From the NCBI GenBank assembly GCA_963763575.1, contig CAVXPD010000011.1, forward strand, positions 1 through 64,000: DNA of 64,000 bases, given 5' to 3'. Positions 1-8,904 of this stretch are shown piece by piece (within the stretch, counting starts at the first letter, position 1; every line of letters starts with the position of its first letter). The position numbers and the translations under genes were made by a program. The notes beneath the pieces were generated by a model. That model worked only from the letters and a program-made list of their open reading frames with translations, had not been told where the DNA came from and did no database searches. This stretch comes from Bog-473 sp963763575. Its GTDB lineage: Bacteria; Actinomycetota; Acidimicrobiia; Acidimicrobiales; RAAP-2.

Positions 1-299
1 GAGAAGTCCTCTTCGGGCCGCTACACCGTCGCGTTGGTGTTCGATTGGGTGAGTGTCGAGGATTGACCATCCGGTATTGAGGTTGGAGACGCGGAGGAGG
101 TCACGGTTGGCGACGTCTGTGTCTGAGCCGAGTGTGCAAAAATGCTGAGAGCGCACAAGTGCAAACGCAGGTTACGAACCGCATGTGGATTACCCGTTGG
201 ATTGGACGCCGATTGAGTGATCGGCAGTCGAAAACTGTTCCCGCGGTGGCGCCGTGGCCCTGTCCCCGCGGTGAGCGATCGTGCTCGGTCTCGCTCTCG
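1..299. other. No recognisable gene; window edge
   Basis: This stretch precedes the stop of the first phage gene at 300. A plus-strand frame is open from base 1 to a TGA at 64-66 and could be the last 21 codons of a gene cut by the window, but its sequence is not recognised. On the minus strand a Ser/Thr-rich frame also runs through the first 120 bases. Nothing decides between them. The first 200 bases are less GC-biased than the phage genes that follow and could have a different origin. Confidence 0.4.
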
Positions 300-734
300 T
301 CACGGCCCCACCAGCCGCACGCTCACCACCGCGAGCCCGTCGCCGTCGAGGTCGCCCGTGTCGCGCACCGGCACGCCCATGATCTTGCAGTCGTGCACTG
401 CGCCGCCGAGGGTCTGGCGGCCGAGGTTGAGGTCAGCGCCGGCGGGCGCTAGCGCCGCGTCGATCGCGTCGAGAGCGTTGTTGATCGCGGTCGCGCCCGG
501 CGTCGTCGGGTCGCGGGCGTCGAAATAGAGGAAGAGCTTAGCCTCCAGCGTTCGCTTCGGCGTCGCGGGGGAGGCCCATTGATAGGTTTCCGGTCCGCTT
601 TCGAGCTGGAAGAACGCCGGGCGCAACGCGGCGGGGACTTCGCTCCAAAGCTTCATCCGCCGCGACGCCTGGCCCCAGGGATAGGCGGAGGAAACGGCCG
701 CGAACAGCGCGGAGAAAGCCGCCTCGCGGGTCAT
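300..734 (-). CDS. Phage tail-completion (tail terminator-like) protein
   Basis: A 144-residue soluble protein without membrane segments. Size and position, last in the connector series and directly after a gp10-like gene, match the DUF3168/tail-terminator group that caps the tail tube at the head-tail joint. The residues suggest the group (an N-terminal helix starting MTREAAFSALFA and a central strand-rich segment around LYFDARDP) but give no decisive motif. I chose the ATG at 734 because it overlaps the upstream stop as ATGA; an ATG at 746 would add four residues. The reading frame is intact, unlike most of its neighbours. The function is inferred mainly from gene order. Confidence 0.55.
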   Translation of the reverse strand: MTREAAFSALFAAVSSAYPWGQASRRMKLWSEVPAALRPAFFQLESGPETYQWASPATPKRTLEAKLFLYFDARDPTTPGATAINNALDAIDAALAPAGADLNLGRQTLGGAVHDCKIMGVPVRDTGDLDGDGLAVVSVRLVGP

Positions 735-1219
735 GCGCGCTCCCATGTCTCGGTCGCGGCGTCGGCAAGCGCGGCGACGATCTCGTCGCGCATATCGTCG
801 AGCGACGAGCGCAGATAGGACCGCTCGGGGATCAGCGAGCCGGGATGCTCGACCCTGCGCGCAAAAAGCTGCGCGCCGCCGATGACGAAGGCGAGCGCCG
901 CGGCCTTGACGGGAAGGATTTCATGCGCGCTCGTCTTGCCGCCATACTCCTGGATCGCCGCATATTTCACGTCGCCTTCGGAGCCGACCGAGGCTAGGAT
1001 GCTATCCGCGTCGGTCGAGACGCTGGCCGCGATTGAATCGCGCAGCGCGCCCGAGCGTGTGTTCAATACGGCGCCGGAGAGCTTGTCGTTCTTGACCATG
1101 TCGGCAAGCGCGGCCGCGAGTTCGGCCGCCTTGGCGCTGAGCGCGGCAGTCAGGGCGGCCGGATAGGCCGTGAGCTGCGCGTCTGCTTCTTTCAGGCCGT
1201 CGAGCTGAAGCGCGAACAT
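731..1219 (-). CDS. Phage HK97 gp10-like head-tail/tail component
   Basis: A 162-residue protein resembling the HK97 gp10/minor tail component family. It has an alanine-rich helical N-terminus, a segment with the family's recurrent pattern of a ...YAAIQEYGG... loop (residues 86-94), and a C-terminal part with PERSYLRSSLDDMRDEI (131-147), which is very typical of gp10-like proteins. These proteins sit at the head-tail interface next to the connector and tail terminator, exactly as here. ATGA overlaps join it to the genes on both sides, so the three are translationally coupled. The start at 1219 lies on the stop of the connector gene. The frame is intact. Confidence 0.75.
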   Translation of the reverse strand: MFALQLDGLKEADAQLTAYPAALTAALSAKAAELAAALADMVKNDKLSGAVLNTRSGALRDSIAASVSTDADSILASVGSEGDVKYAAIQEYGGKTSAHEILPVKAAALAFVIGGAQLFARRVEHPGSLIPERSYLRSSLDDMRDEIVAALADAATETWERA

Positions 1220-2323
1220 CAGACAGCGACCCGCTTGTAAGGCTGCAGCATCGACTGGATCGGCGCTGACATGGGGCTCATATCGTAGGCGATCGTTTCC
1301 TGACCGCCCATCGACTTCGACTTGACGCCGATGCGCTCGGCGGCGCGAAACCGCCCGGCCGCCAGTTCGAGCGCCGCCTGCGCGAGGTCCTGCGGCACGT
1401 AGCCGTAGGAGATCAAGACCGGTTGACCGGCGTCCGCGGCGGAGAAGGCGTAGACGCCATTGGAGACCGAATACTGCCCCAGCGCCGGCGTTCCCTTGAC
1501 GGCCACAAGCGCCAAGCCGACGCCCCCCGCCGTGGGAATGTACCCGTAGGAAATGAGAACCGCCCCGCCGGCGTCGCCAGGGGAGAACGTGTAGACGCCC
1601 GCCGAGACATTGTATTGGCCGGCCGTCGGGGTTCCGGTGACCGGTGTAAGCGGATTGCCGCTTGAAGCATAGCTGACGCCGCGATCTAGCGCCCACGCGC
1701 CCAGGGGCTGCATGGCGGTCAGTTGAAAGGGCGCGCTGACGGGAACCGTCTGCGCCTCATTGCTGATACGGATAGGCGTATGTGACGCCGAGATCCGATG
1801 CCCAAGGTCCGTAGGGCGAAAATGCGTTGAGCTGCAATGGCGGGGCGGCAGGAACCGTCTGCGCCTCGTTTTGCACCGCATATCCGGCGCTGTAGGACAC
1901 CACGAGACTCTGCCGTCCGGTCCTGTATGAATTACCGAACAAATTCGTCCTAAGCCAGGAGTCAAGGCCGAACAAATCGAGCGCCTGGGGCCGGGCTGGC
2001 GGGATGCCGTCGCCCGGCTGGAGGGCGTAGCCGTAGGAACCTTCGAGATCGCCGTTCGTGTCTTGGGGAACGGCGTTTCCGCACAATGTCACCGAGGTCA
2101 CCTGTAGCACCGGCCACTGCCGCAGTGTGATGCGTCGCGTCTCCAGATCGATGGTCTCGGTATAGGACTGTGGCAGCAGGCTGGGGCGGCTCAGCGCCGA
2201 ATAGATCGAACGGCTCGCCGCGGTGATGAGCGCGGTGAGCGTCGCATCGTTCGGTCCGGCGGCTGGGGGCAATCCGAGCCAGGCTTTCAGGGCCGGGAGA
2301 TTGGTCAGATCGAAAGGCGACAT
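1219..2323 (-). pseudogene. Phage head-tail connector (gp6-like), frameshifted
   Basis: The N-terminal frame starts at the ATG at 2323 (MSPFDLTNLPALKAWLGL) and reads a gp6-like connector domain: an early helix bundle, a beta segment with ITLRQWPVLQVTSVTL near residue 70, then SLVVSYSAGYA. It ends at a stop at 1757. The reading continues one frame over at about 1770 with a second copy of the same NEAQTVP motif and runs to 1219. The C-terminus (DLAQAALELAAGRFRA, then MLQPYKRVAV) is the usual connector ending. The two halves therefore make one protein of about 365 residues, broken by a single indel near 1765-1775. It is longer than usual because of duplicated internal modules. It lies between the capsid gene and gp10. 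Confidence 0.7.
1393..1635 (-). repeat. Two-copy protein repeat inside the connector gene
   Basis: Two 34-codon modules at 1534-1635 and 1393-1494 encode near copies of a GQYxVSxGVYxFSxxDAG..VLISYGYxP pattern, separated by 13 codons. They have diverged in DNA, so this is an old duplication. A further repeated NEAQTVP...LGVxYA segment spans the frameshift upstream. The modules look like short beta-rich decorations inserted between the connector core and its C-terminal helices. Confidence 0.7.
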
Positions 2324-2407
2324 GAAGCGCTCGCAAAGACGGGCCCAAAGCGAAACGGCGGCGCGCGTGAGCCTCGGCTCAGCCGAGGCGCCATGCGCGG
2401 CCGAGCT

Positions 2408-3895
2408 TCAGCCGTTGCCGATGTTGGTCAGGATGCCGACGCCGAACGGAGCGTAAACGGCGAGGGTCTCTTCGGCGTAGACGCCGAACTCGCGGCGCGG
2501 GTGACGATCGGCCAGTCGATGCGATAATAGTCCCGGCGCGTCATCACCTCGGCGACATTGGGCGTCTGGTTCGATTGGTACCAAACCGGCAGACGCTCGC
2601 AGTAAGCGAGGATCGTCCCCGGAGGCAGATCCGGGTGCACCTTGAGCGGAATGTCGAAGCCGCCGTCGACGCTGAAGGGATTGTAGTACCAGCGCACCAC
2701 GCCCGAGGCCGAGACGCCGTAGGGCCGGCTGTTGTCGGCGTCCGCGGCGACATTGTAGTGGAGCAGCGGCCCGGAGGAGTTGGTCAGGCACTTGTTGGTG
2801 ATGTTCTTCTGCTCCTGCGCGTTGACATAGATCACCGTCGGCGACATCCGATAGGTGTTCCACATCTGCACCAGCATATTGTCGATCTCGACCACCGAGC
2901 CGCGGCCTGAGGCGGTCATGAACGTGCCGGTTCCCGCGGTCCCGGTGGCCAGCGCTTGCACATAGGCGCTATTGACCGGGTTGAAGCCGACGGTCAGCAA
3001 GCCGTCGAAGGCGAGCGTCGCGTTGCGGGAATTGTCCGCGGTGACTGTGGTCGCCAGCTGCTGGCCGGCGGTCAGCGGCGCGTTGAACGGCGCGCTGTTG
3101 ATCGTGGTGATCGCCTGCAGGGTCTCCGACCCGGCCGGCCCCACGAACCACGCGTATGCGACGGCGCCATTGACAATCGGGGCGGTGGCGAACAGCGTCT
3201 GGCCGAGCGTCACGGCCTGCGTGACGTTGGCGCTGCGCATCGAGGAGCCGCCGCTCAATGTATAGGTGTTGCCGTCGTTGCCGGTGATGGTCTTGGTCGT
3301 GGCGACGCCGCCCGACGAGACTCGAGTTGCTATAGCCTTCAAAGGTCAGGCCGACGACGATCACCGAATAGGTCGCAGCCGGCAGAGTGGCGCCAGTGCC
3401 CGAGGCGGTAAGCGTCGGCGTGCCGGGCGTGCCGAGCGCAAGCGAGGTGTTGCCGCCGATAAGCCCGTGCTCCTCTTTGCGCATCGTCTTCTGCAGGATG
3501 CGCAAGGTCGCCGTGGCGTTGATGTCTTCGAAGCCCTGCGCGGCCGCTTCGGCTTCGAACGTCACCGTGTCTTCTTCGCCAAGCGTCAGATAGGGCGCGG
3601 TCTTGAGGACGGCCTGATAACTCATGCTCGCCGAGCGCTGGCCTTCCGGCACCCAACCCATCGCGTCGTAGCCGGAGCCGGTGATCGAGCTGATGGTGCG
3701 CCAGCGCGCCGCGTCGCCCGGGTTCAGCCGCGCCACGCGCGGGATCGAATTCCTCAAGGGCGTGATCGTCGGGTAGAGATTCTTCGCCGGCGCCTGCAGG
3801 TCATAGGCGGTGAGGCCGGTCGACACCGTGACGGTCTTGGCGAGCGACTCTTTCATCAGGCCGAGCGTTTCTTGCGTAGTCTGGGCGATATTCAT
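2408..3895 (-). pseudogene. Phage major capsid protein, two frameshifts
   Basis: The start is the ATG at 3895 (MNIAQTTQETLGLMKESLAK). Frame one runs to about 3320 through ...YDLQAPAKNLYPTITPLRN and a long helix with QKTMRKEEHGLIGGN, a common capsid segment. Frame two covers about 3320-2500, including an Ig-like/beta insertion (WFVGPAGSETLQAITTINS) and NAQEQKNITNKCL. Frame three covers about 2500-2408 and gives the expected ending EFGVYAEETLAVYAPFGVG. Joined, this is about 495 residues, consistent with a large capsid-like protein. Abundance and position after the protease support the call; the exact capsid family (HK97-fold SU10-like group) is inference. Breaks lie near 3316-3325 and 2495-2505. 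Confidence 0.7.
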
Positions 3896-3969
3896 GAGAT
3901 CAGTCCTCTGGAGCGGGTAGGGGTTGGCGGGGAGAGGAAGGTGTGTGGACCGCCGCGGCGCGATCGGGA

Positions 3970-5118
3970 TCAAAAATCCGCGCTTGCGATGATCCATCCC
4001 GACCCGCCGCCGCCTTGCAGCAGGGTCGCCTGTCCGGCGGTTCCCGCCGAATTGCCGTTGATGGAAATGGCGTTGGGCGTATGCGTCGCGCCGGGCGAAA
4101 TTGTCGTCGCCGTGGCGGCGCCGGCCTGGTTGGTCTTGAACGAGCCCGCCGCTACGGTGACGGTCGGCGCCTTCAAGAGCTGCACGGGGGTCGCGATGTA
4201 GAAGAGCTGCGCGGCGGCGCCGGTATTGGCGCCGGCGCCGATCACGACGCCCGCCGCCGGTTCCGGGATGGCCCAGGCATAGCGCTGGCAGATCTCCAGC
4301 GCGACCTGGGCGTCGATGTGCTCGAACGGCGACGCGCTCGGACCGATCTCGAACTGCACGCCGTTGATCGATATGGAATCGTCGGCGCCGGCGGTTCCGC
4401 TCGGCGTGAACGACAACAACACGGCGAGCTGCGTCGCCGCGGCGGGGACGACGCCGGTGAATTGATAGCGCGTCATGGCCGAGGTCAGCGCTTGCGCGGC
4501 GTTGACGACATACGAGGCCGACGTCCAGGTGCCAGCGACGAGGCTCGCCGCGCTCTGATTGACGCCGCCGCCGGCGATGACCTGCACGGTCAGCGCGCCG
4601 CCGGAATAGTTGGCGCCGGCCTTGGCCCAGAACGACAGCGTGACCGTCTGGCCCTGGCAGCGCAGCGAATCCAATGTTTCCAGCGCCTGCCCGACATTGA
4701 TTGTCGCTGTGCTCGCATTGCCCGCCTGACGCGAAATTTTCAGGCTCTGATTGAATCCGGCGATGCTGTCGTCCGCGACCGCCGCCATGAGAATCGCCGA
4801 GGACGCGGAGCCTGCGGCGAAGAACCGGTCGGCGAAATAGGTCGGCGTCGCGCCGATTGGCGTCGCGATAACCCCGCCTGAGGCGAGGCCCGGAATATTG
4901 CGCTGGAACGGATTGATCGAGAAGTCGCCGCCGTCGATCAGATTGCGGAAATTGGCGAAATGGTTGATCGCGAGCGGCACGCAGCCGCTTTTGAAGAGAT
5001 CGAGCGCCTGCGCGCCCATGCCGACATTGGAAATGAGGCCGTTGCCGTCAGCCTGGAACGCGCCGTTGCGCGTGACGAACGAGGCGTAGGGAGCGGGAGC
5101 GAGGTAGTTGAGCGCCAT
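3970..5118 (-). CDS. Phage structural protein with carbohydrate-binding-like fold
   Basis: An intact protein of 382 residues. The central part (about 65-270) has a jelly-roll-like pattern: FADRFF, an alternating strand LSFWAKAGANYSGGAL, LSFTPSGTAGADDSISINGV, then QFEIGPSASPFEHIDAQVAL and CQRYAW. That ending is typical of CBM-like domains in phage tail fibres and head decorations. The C-terminus is Gly/Ala/Thr rich. Lying between protease and capsid, it may be a decoration or fibre protein rather than an enzyme. The ATG at 5118 is chosen; a TTG at 5124 would add two residues. The exact role is unknown. Confidence 0.6.
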   Translation of the reverse strand: MALNYLAPAPYASFVTRNGAFQADGNGLISNVGMGAQALDLFKSGCVPLAINHFANFRNLIDGGDFSINPFQRNIPGLASGGVIATPIGATPTYFADRFFAAGSASSAILMAAVADDSIAGFNQSLKISRQAGNASTATINVGQALETLDSLRCQGQTVTLSFWAKAGANYSGGALTVQVIAGGGVNQSAASLVAGTWTSASYVVNAAQALTSAMTRYQFTGVVPAAATQLAVLLSFTPSGTAGADDSISINGVQFEIGPSASPFEHIDAQVALEICQRYAWAIPEPAAGVVIGAGANTGAAAQLFYIATPVQLLKAPTVTVAAGSFKTNQAGAATATTISPGATHTPNAISINGNSAGTAGQATLLQGGGGSGWIIASADF

Positions 5119-5128
5119 CTTCAATGTC

Positions 5129-5470
5129 CTAAGGTCGGGATGGGTGTACGGAGATGCGCGTGTCGGCGCGGATTTGAAAATGCGCGGCGGCCGAAGCGTC
5201 GAGCGGTTGACCGATCGCCGCCGTGAGCGAGGCGATGGCCCGCTGAGCCTCGGCCGCCGCCTCGCCAGACGCCGCGGCGTCAGCGATCCTCAAGCCCGCG
5301 CGAGCAATCAAGCCGTCGCGGACCGTCGGGGCTTCAAAGACAAGCGAATGAATGTCGTGCCCGGGGCGGCGCTCAAAGGCGCCGCAGCGCCGGGTTGGCG
5401 AGGCTGAGCTTGGTGAGGGCGAGCGCGCGCTCTTCAGCGGGGAGGGAGGCCAGCCGCCTGACGGCGTCAT
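5129..5470 (-). CDS. Small phage protein of unknown function
   Basis: The open frame ends at 5129. Its last 80 residues (from about 5370: HDIHSLVFEAPTVRDGLI... to ISVHPSRP) look like real coding sequence, an Ala-rich helical protein with no known motif. The only ATG in frame, at 5470, would overlap the protease gene by nearly 100 bases in another frame, so the true start is probably nearer 5370 or lost to an indel. It sits between the protease and the decoration-like protein and is probably a small structural or scaffolding-associated factor. Confidence 0.4.
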   Translation of the reverse strand: MTPSGGWPPSPLKSARSPSPSSASPTRRCGAFERRPGHDIHSLVFEAPTVRDGLIARAGLRIADAAASGEAAAEAQRAIASLTAAIGQPLDASAAAHFQIRADTRISVHPSRP

Positions 5471-6562
5471 CGGCGCTGACAGCGCGTCGGGGCGCCGTCG
5501 GCGGTCTTGGCGACGGAGCGCAGCGCGGCCTTGGCCGGCAGGGGCTGGGCTTCGAGCGCCGCGACGCGCTTCTTCAGATCGGCGAGCGCCGGCGAGAGAT
5601 CGTCGAGCGCCTTGCGCAACACAGTGTTCTCATCCGCCGCGCCTTCGAGCTTCCGCGCCGCCTGCGTAAGTGCGGCTGCGGCCTTGGCGAGCGCCGTCGG
5701 GCGCGTCGTGCGGCGCGCTCGGAGCAACGATCGGGGCGGCGGATTTATCGGCCTTCTTCGTCCAGTCGTCAGGCAGCGCGCTCTCAGCGCCTATCGCCTT
5801 CGCGCGCGCAATGATGTGGGCCTTGACGTCGGGTTTCTGGCCGCTTCGGTTGTAATCCCTCACCGCGTTTTCGACGTCTTCGGCGGATTTGATCGGATAG
5901 GAGCCGTCGGGCATGGCGACGCCGGCCTCGGCGTACTTCTCCCGCTCTTCAGCCGAGAACTCGCGCTTCTCGGCGCCGAGGGCTGGGTCGGTCGCGTCGA
6001 GGGTCTGATCGATTGGCGCCGTGACGGCGTCTGATTCTTGACCCGGGGCGGCCGCTTCGGGACGCGCGGCGAAGGCCCGCTTCTCGACAACGCCGTTCTT
6101 GATCACCTCGAAAGTCGCGTCGCGCACGCAGGGAAGATCGACGAGCGAAATTTCGTGCGGCTCGGCGGTGTAGCGGGTGAGACCGGTCTCGGCGTCGGGC
6201 CACCGCTTCACGTAGCGCCCGCCCTGGCTGAAGCCGGTGTAGACTCCCTCCTGGACTTTTCGCCACTCGTCGTCGTCGACGATTTTCGCCGCGACCGTGA
6301 TCCGCTTGGCGTCGTCGTCGAAAGCAATGTCGGTCAGCTTGCCAGCCGCGACGGGCCCGTGCATGGCGCGAACGGCGCCGAGCGACTTGCCGCCGCTCGC
6401 CGCCAGCGCTTCGGCCGACCATTGCTCGAAATAGGGCTTGCTCGACGCATAATCGAAAATCTCGCCTGCGCGATCGGGCGACTCGGCTGTCGCGACGCCG
6501 GAGACAAGGCGCCGGTCGAGGTCGACCTTGGCGAGCGGCAGGAAGAGATCGAGAGCGGACAT
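5373..6562 (-). pseudogene. Prohead maturation protease with scaffold-like tail, two frameshifts
   Basis: Starts at the ATG at 6562 (MSALDLFLPLAKVDLDRRLV). The N-terminal domain has the phage prohead serine protease layout: VSGVATAESPDRAGEIFDY, an AMHGPVAAGKLTD segment holding the candidate catalytic His, then VYTGFSQGGRYVKRW and EISLVDLPC, typical of the XkdF/prohead protease group. A middle region with an MPDGSYPI motif follows, then a long coiled-coil tail (ARKLEGAADENTVLRKALDD). The frame breaks near 5722 and 5480 and ends at a TGA at 5373 with LTKLSLANPALRRL. Joined length is about 395 residues. It cuts scaffold and capsid during head maturation. The protease and scaffold-like tail appear fused. 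Confidence 0.7.
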
Positions 6563-6877
6563 GCGGGCTCCGGGAGAAGCGAGCGCAGGCGCCCGTTCGG
6601 GGCCAAGCGGGGAGGGAGCAGGATATGTCGGGAAAGCCGGGGCGGCTCGCAGCGGCCTCATCGCCGCCGGCGCCATTCTCCCACTGTAGATGACTATGCC
6701 ATGACCGGCGTAAGCGGTCAAGAAAAAGTTCTCTTTTTGTTCGGAGGCTCGGAATTGCCCTGGATTTCGTGGCTTTGCGCTCGTCGCCGACTGGCCCGAG
6801 CCCCAGCTCCGCGCGCGCCCCTTCGCGCGCCTTGCGGCGTTGCATACGATTTCCTCGACCTCTTGCGCACTATTTGG
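6563..6877. other. Gene-free stretch with a small AT hairpin
   Basis: This 315-base gap separates the protease from the upstream three-gene block. The only notable element is AAAAAG-TTCT-CTTTTT at 6724-6739, a 6-bp hairpin in a local AT-rich patch. It could end transcription of the block on the minus strand, about 140 bases past its last stop. Frames through the rest look like non-coding GC-rich sequence. Confidence 0.35.
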
Positions 6878-7756
6878 CTATCGGAGCAGCGTCGAAAAGT
6901 CCGCGTCATTGTCCAATCGCTTCCGGATCTTCTCGGCAAGCGGCACCTGCTCCTCGCCGACAGCCGCTTCAATGACCCTGTCAGCTGCTTTCATGACAAG
7001 CTGCTTCTTCGTGGGGGCCCCAGAAATTGCCCGCGCTGCGTCGGCGGCAGTCATCCGGGCATCGTGCCCTGCAGTCTGCTGGAGCTGTTCAAACGCTTCA
7101 AAGAGAGGCCGCGCATTGGCATCTTCAACCCAAATCGCAGCATCCTTGAGAGTATTGCGGACCTTGGCGAACTCAACGCCTTCGATTCCCAATCCGGTGT
7201 CCCAACGCGGGAATACATCTGGCCGACAAGCCAGCCAAGCCTCGCCTGGAACGTGTCGTTCAGTTGGAGGAATTTTGCATCAAGGCATGTCTGAAAGTGC
7301 AGTTCCGCTTCGATAGCGATCGAGAGATTCAGGAAGGCAACGCAATCGGTCTCAAGCGGCGCGTCTCGGGAGTCCAGATAGAAATAGCTGGGCTCATTGT
7401 TGTTGAAGAGGCGATGCAGAAAATCGGAGAGCCTTTGTTGTTCCTGGCCGTGACGATAGGGAGCTCTGCTTTGACCACTGCCAGCGATGATTGCGCCAGT
7501 TGGCGATCCAGCACGAGATCCAGGCTGCGCACAGGAGCCAACGAAATGTATGGCGCCTTGCATTGTCCCCCTTGGGAATGACCAAGTCGCAACTTTGGGT
7601 CAGGACGAGGAAATAACGGTTCTTCGGATGCTGATAGAAGTGCGGATGAACCGCCTTGAGGAGTTCATCTAGCGGCGAAGTACGCTGCAAAACGTCGCCC
7701 TGCATGAGCTCCGTTTCGAGAGAGATTAGGGTCGTATGTAATGTGCATACGTCCAA
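6878..7756 (-). pseudogene. Uncharacterised protein C of phage cargo trio, three frameshifts
   Basis: Reading starts near the ATG at 7756, with a possible internal start at MQGDVLQRTSPLDEL. It passes FYQHPKNRYFLVLTQSCDLV, shifts frame near 7565 to APYISLAPVRSLDLVLDRQL, shifts near 7440 to LFNNNEPSYFYLDSRDAPLE and FQARLGWLVGQMYSRVGTPD, then shifts near 7190 to an Ala-rich helical C-terminus ending at 6878 (LAEKIRKRLDNDADF). The joined protein is about 290 residues, soluble, with no domain I can name. The segment with LTQSCDLV followed by an APY(I)SLAPVR strand looks like a conserved core. It follows gene B by 13 bases on the same strand, so the two are probably co-transcribed. The function is unknown. 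Confidence 0.5.
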
Positions 7757-7769
7757 TCTCAGTGCGTTA

Positions 7770-8086
7770 CTATCGGTTCAACGTGTCGGTCATCGTGTTC
7801 GACATGGGCACCTTGCCCTGAAGTCGCTCATTCAACTGCCGAATGGCCAGCTTGCGATCGACGGCAGACGCATTCACCGTGACGACCACGACTTCGGGCT
7901 CGCCGGCCTTGACTACGTATTTTCCTTGGACCAGCAGCTTGCCTTGCAGCGAGACGTCGCGGGTGTCAGTGGCTGTAGGACGGACCTTGAGGCAGATCGG
8001 CTTGGGCCCAAGTTGCCATTCCCGAAAGCGATCCAGTCGTGTCCCCCGAACGCCTGTTCATCGACATTGTCGCTACCCATCCCCAT
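7770..8086 (-). pseudogene. Uncharacterised small protein B of phage cargo trio, one frameshift
   Basis: Too short in each frame to show as a long open frame. The ATG at 8086, preceded in frame by TAA, reads MGMGSDNVDEQAFGGHDWIA and NGNLGP, then shifts near 8010 to KPICLKVRPTATDTRDVSL, GKYVVKAGEPEVVVVTVNA and RQLNERLQGKV, ending at a TAG at 7770. Joined length is about 104 residues: a beta-rich middle and a helical end, no membrane segment. It sits between genes A and C with short gaps, so it looks like part of one operon. I do not recognise the family. Confidence 0.45.
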
Positions 8087-8174
8087 AGAGCGAACTTATG
8101 AGTTGTTTCGCCAGCGCCAAATTTTCCGCCATTCGATTATAACCGTCTCCAAAACTCGCGCTCGCTGAACAACG

Positions 8175-8824
8175 CTAGCTACCGGATGATGGAAATTGGA
8201 ATTTCACGGAGACGAGTGCCGCGTCCCATTGGCGCTGGATGTTCACGTGAACAGTTTCACTCGCATTCTTGAACGAGGAAATAACCGCGGCAGCTGTCGC
8301 TTGCCTATCCCTCCGGCATCGCGTCTGCTAAGTCCTGACGTGACCGCGAAAAGACCGCGCCATGGGCTGGCACTAGCTCCATGTCCCGGAACTCAAAATT
8401 GTGGCCAATCCCGGTTACCGGAGTGTGTCTTAACACGTCAACAATGTTGGCGGAAGCCGTTTCAACCTTCCGAAGGCTGTCGTTATCGGAGAGGAGTTCG
8501 GAGCAAACACGAGCGCGTCAGGGCGAACGCTGTATGTGACGCCCTCAAGGGAGTAGCGCGGAAGCTCGAAGATGAGACCAGCCGCAGCCGGCAGAAACAC
8601 CTGCACCGGCGGCTGGTCTTGAGGTGACTTGTGGAAAGCGTGCTGTAGGACCCAAGCAGGTGTCAGGATTGCCGCGTTCCAAGTCTCGTGCGACGACCAA
8701 AGATGTTTCAGCGGGAATAAGTTCCATGTTTCCCCGCGACTGCGTCTTTGAGGGATTCGTCTGTTGAGTATAAGCGAAAGCAGCTCCTGGGGAGGGGAAC
8801 CACTGACTGCTCACTGGATTTCAT
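8175..8824 (-). pseudogene. Uncharacterised protein A of phage cargo trio, three frameshifts
   Basis: Starts at the ATG at 8824 (MKSSEQSVVPLPRSCFRLYS). It shifts near 8745 to NLFPLKHLWSSHETWNAAIL and VFLPAAAGLIFELPRYSL, near 8485 to IVDVLRHTPVTGIGHNFEF, and near 8310 to SSFKNASETVHVNIQRQWDA, ending at a TAG at 8175. The joined protein is about 215 residues, soluble and mixed alpha/beta. The pattern of natural-looking residues moving between frames without stops is strong evidence for a real gene. Its first neighbour upstream is the portal gene, so it begins a non-structural cassette inside the head module. The function is unknown. Confidence 0.45.
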
Positions 8825-8904
8825 ACCACCCACCAGCAGCTCCCGCTCGAAGATTCCGACCACGGACGTCGCGCCGAGACCCGCGCCGCCGTCGAGAACC
8901 GCCC

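Noticed and set aside
3266..4881. Long plus-strand frames across the capsid and decoration genes
   Set aside because: They are antisense shadows: Arg/Gly-rich, overlapping each other, with no ribosome site and no family-like sequence.
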